Positions 62,801 to 64,000 of a stretch of DNA of 64,000 nt are shown piece by piece. The DNA is from Paenibacillus xylanexedens (GTDB lineage Bacteria; Bacillota; Bacilli; Paenibacillales; Paenibacillaceae), in NCBI RefSeq assembly GCF_007676705.1, contig NZ_VEBF01000005.1, positions 124,001-188,000 of the forward strand. Reading direction: 5' to 3'. Every line of letters begins with the position of its first letter. Position 1 is the stretch's first letter. Below the pieces are notes generated by a model. That model had not been told where the DNA came from. It ran no database searches and saw only the letters and a program-made list of their open reading frames with translations. The position numbers were made by a program, and so were the translations under genes.

Positions 62801-64000
62801 GTAAGCCCCCAGAAGAACCGCATTTGAGCTGGTTCGAACGCTATCCTCGTTTTCGATATCAATGAAACCCTTGGCACGGCTCCACCACCCGCTGGGTGAC
62901 GGGACATAATCAACAGAGTCGTCCCCTTGCGGCTCAATCTTAAGCAAATCGATCATATTGAACATTGCGTCAGTAAGCGACTGATCGGATACATTTTTCC
63001 GGTATGCGGAATAGCCGTATTCATTGCGAAGAATATCCGTGTAGGATTCATACAGATTGCTCTTTTGAGCGATTAGCCCCATATGAAATTGATATGTGCT
63101 TTCTGCGGTCATTTGCGAATAATTCCCTAATTGTGGCGCATACAGGATGGGCTGCACGCTGCCTTCGTTGTTAACAAGGCTCATGCCGAGCCGTTGTTTC
63201 GTAACGCCTCCCGTTGGTTCAAATTCAACCGGAAGCTCTTCCGAAGGTACAAATACCCCATACGTCAAAGGATTCCCTGAACCATCATTCTTCTCAACCA
63301 GACTCATCGGAGCGCTCAGTTCCCTCAAACTTGTTGATTCTACGGTACCTACCATTTTGGCATGCGACCTGAATCCATTTAACACTTCATTGATGCCGGA
63401 GACTACCTCTGTTGTGAAGGACTGATATCCAATCACATAGTTGCCGTCGCGGCGAGATGTAAAAGCAAAAGAAACATCTGGTTTATCCCCTGCCATGGAC
63501 CAGTTCACTTCAAAATCGTAATCACTCACATGCGAGGAATCCGTTAATACCGCCGTGTGGTTGTCGGGAAAAGTGATCCCGTCAAATGTAATCCAGCGTT
63601 TGTTCATCGTGTCGTAGTAATTGGTTCGGCTCCCCGCATTCCCATCCAATAAAACCCATTGTTCCTCAAGTCTTTCCGCCACAGTATTTATCGGCATCCA
63701 GTTTCCCGTGTCCGTGTTCTTGTAGAACATGTCACGAACGATGGATTTGCCCCCATCCCATGCTGCCTCATAGAAGGTTGCCTTATAGTTATCATTTTCG
63801 ATGCTACCTTTTTCCGTGTAACTGAGATTGGCTAATGTGCGGCTCCGCAGCGGGGGCAACGGCGGTGCCTGCTGCCGGATATTTCCTTCGAACTTGACTG
63901 CATCGGCCCGAGTAATAATTGTACCCGTCGTAGGTTGGGTTCGAGTCAGCCTGACAAATTCGCTATCATCACCACTGAACTCATACTCCCCCAAATCAAC
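59846..64000 (-). CDS. Very large secreted multidomain protein, 3' part
   Basis: The gene runs off the right edge; 1384 codons are visible. It opens with the end of a golvesin/CBD-like beta domain (VDLGEYEFSGDDSEFVRLTR, ADAVKFEG). A region of about 250 residues that may be a beta-sandwich follows, then a helical (alpha/alpha)-barrel-like section (about 340-720) with YYLTGDDQLYDTR and MYRMTGDAQYLQAAKDAADS repeats typical of glycoside hydrolases and polysaccharide lyases. After that come beta domains: a chitobiase-like strand region, a golvesin-like domain (VDNTEAETEGVWIRDT), a Big-type domain and a final golvesin-like copy (WVDLGTFDFTGDGSEYVRLT). An extracellular polysaccharide-degrading role is inferred. 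I cannot name the family or catalytic residues. Confidence 0.7.
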   Translation of the reverse strand, partial: VDLGEYEFSGDDSEFVRLTRTQPTTGTIITRADAVKFEGNIRQQAPPLPPLRSRTLANLSYTEKGSIENDNYKATFYEAAWDGGKSIVRDMFYKNTDTGNWMPINTVAERLEEQWVLLDGNAGSRTNYYDTMNKRWITFDGITFPDNHTAVLTDSSHVSDYDFEVNWSMAGDKPDVSFAFTSRRDGNYVIGYQSFTTEVVSGINEVLNGFRSHAKMVGTVESTSLRELSAPMSLVEKNDGSGNPLTYGVFVPSEELPVEFEPTGGVTKQRLGMSLVNNEGSVQPILYAPQLGNYSQMTAESTYQFHMGLIAQKSNLYESYTDILRNEYGYSAYRKNVSDQSLTDAMFNMIDLLKIEPQGDDSVDYVPSPSGWWSRAKGFIDIENEDSVRTSSNAVLLGAYYLTGDDQLYDTRALPSVQYGVSRNGIGWSPTQKKVYGVPSLWKMATLPFDVSSVAAVNQMMATSAGIGALAQEEYLVRDPDQKDRGPVIQPLMMYRMTGDAQYLQAAKDAADSYITQHIDTPASVDVSKNEFIYYYSKLWMEILELYEETQDPKYLNAAYKEAKRYATMFVARPVPEGNVTIPQPETYNYAESFHWPESGKFQYPRIKLPEDVPGGVPADHWLVSPSGLTFEAGSTTGYYRMNAQEAPFMLRLSLYTGDKLLQDIAHNAVIGRYSSYPGYYYKGFAVSQLEQDFPLEGPSGATSIYYHHIPGQLGQTMDYLISEQSLKSNGSIMFPSVFETNFLWFKYHLYGNKPGQFYGNSDVWLWMPKGIIKTNHPQLNWITGESGDKFYIGLSNASSDEVQTPIELNEQIIGFNPAQDYTVTIIRDNGTPEQTVMRGGTIEATVSAKGITAIIVEGLNIDVPLHQIRTADTSDASYFFDIHSPIDAVKGMLIVKPDETVYDAYVQAKTTKPATIHYSLDGGATYTTIPDTIYPMEWSIRVNDLSQTFTYYLESEGKQTRKRTLYLPDQVTETPVQPDDGQDGSSIIVDNTEAETEGVWIRDTTANDYYYDNYVYAKSTAGTATSKMRWRPELPESVTYSVYYKLPQITAASENWATNASFTVYYSGGSETVTVDETTANGTWVHLGDYPFAAGDSGFVELTNKANKSRVVADAIMWVDPNRIPQLESAVILSDRNELQMTQTAQLSVTGYLDNGLIGDLTQANVQYFVDRTDVAEVDSSGLLTLLHLDGETDHIEVWATVTIDGVTLTTPPLNITIKDLTVIVDSTDTTGLYTTEGSWSQSNLAGYKIGVKSRYTTVQGSSATWKGQFPEGKYTVSIYKLVHTTANDNHVKVEVKHKTGTEVTYIDATVGPSGWVDLGTFDFTGDGSEYVRLTRETPTTVDPPTLPADMIYTRVDAVKFERHSVAPELPADEEPGTPTLSE

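Overview
The window looks like chromosomal DNA of a low-to-moderate GC Firmicute, most likely a Paenibacillus. This is inferred from strong AGGAGG-type ribosome sites, beta-glucoside PTS operons with BglG/LicT antitermination, class III fructose-1,6-bisphosphatase, LplB/YtcP-type sugar ABC transporters without a local ATPase, PucR and HxlR-type regulators, and very large secreted carbohydrate-active proteins. No database search was possible. I see no rRNA, tRNA, CRISPR array, phage or intact insertion sequence. Most genes lie on the minus strand.

Layout. 1-2605: a sucrose cluster with the start of a GH32 sucrose(-6-P) hydrolase, a CscB-like symporter and a ScrR-type repressor, with a textbook promoter overlapped by operators. 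2728-4693: a TetR regulator and an FAD monooxygenase. 5120-9640: beta-glucoside module 1 (licT, PTS EIIBCA, GH1), with RNA antiterminator/terminator switches before licT and before the PTS gene. 9690-15550: an accessory stretch of single genes (RCC1-like repeat protein, methyltransferase pseudogene, small membrane protein, APH-type kinase, gene tails) divided by repeated terminator-bearing elements; fbp sits inside it. 15549-18453: lipoprotein and two-component system. 18608-31023: mixed housekeeping and accessory genes (GlsB-like protein, two medium-chain reductases/exporters, AsnC regulator, BCCT transporter, USP, CynX-type MFS, XRE-cupin regulator, 2-hydroxyacid dehydrogenase, GNAT, MarR with two nitroreductases). 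31303-40362: a PucR-associated catabolic locus with three amidohydrolases and a CUT1-type ABC importer. 40625-44961: methyltransferase, a 48-residue secreted peptide, and three flavin-dependent oxidoreductases next to a truncated HxlR-type gene. 45294-49830: beta-glucoside module 2 (PTS, GH1, licT) with promoter, cre box and a variant antiterminator. 49908-55482: two GH32 fructan hydrolases, one a 1.25-kilo-residue secreted multidomain enzyme with a premature stop. 55919-59630: small protein, cation/proton antiporter, and an ArsR-controlled dehydrogenase with three matching operators. 59846-64000: the 3' part of a very large secreted multidomain protein.

How the parts fit. The organism is equipped to take up and split sucrose, fructans and aryl/beta-glucosides. 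Control is layered: LacI-type repression, CcpA-type cre sites and LicT RNA antitermination. Accessory genes are typically monocistronic, on the minus strand, and end inside one of two dispersed repeat families that each carry an intrinsic terminator. Several units are only gene tails, which suggests gain and decay of cassette-like units. The least explained features are this repeat/cassette organisation, the PucR-amidohydrolase-ABC locus, the secreted peptide at 41473-41619, and the apparently leaderless, operator-overlapped arsR.
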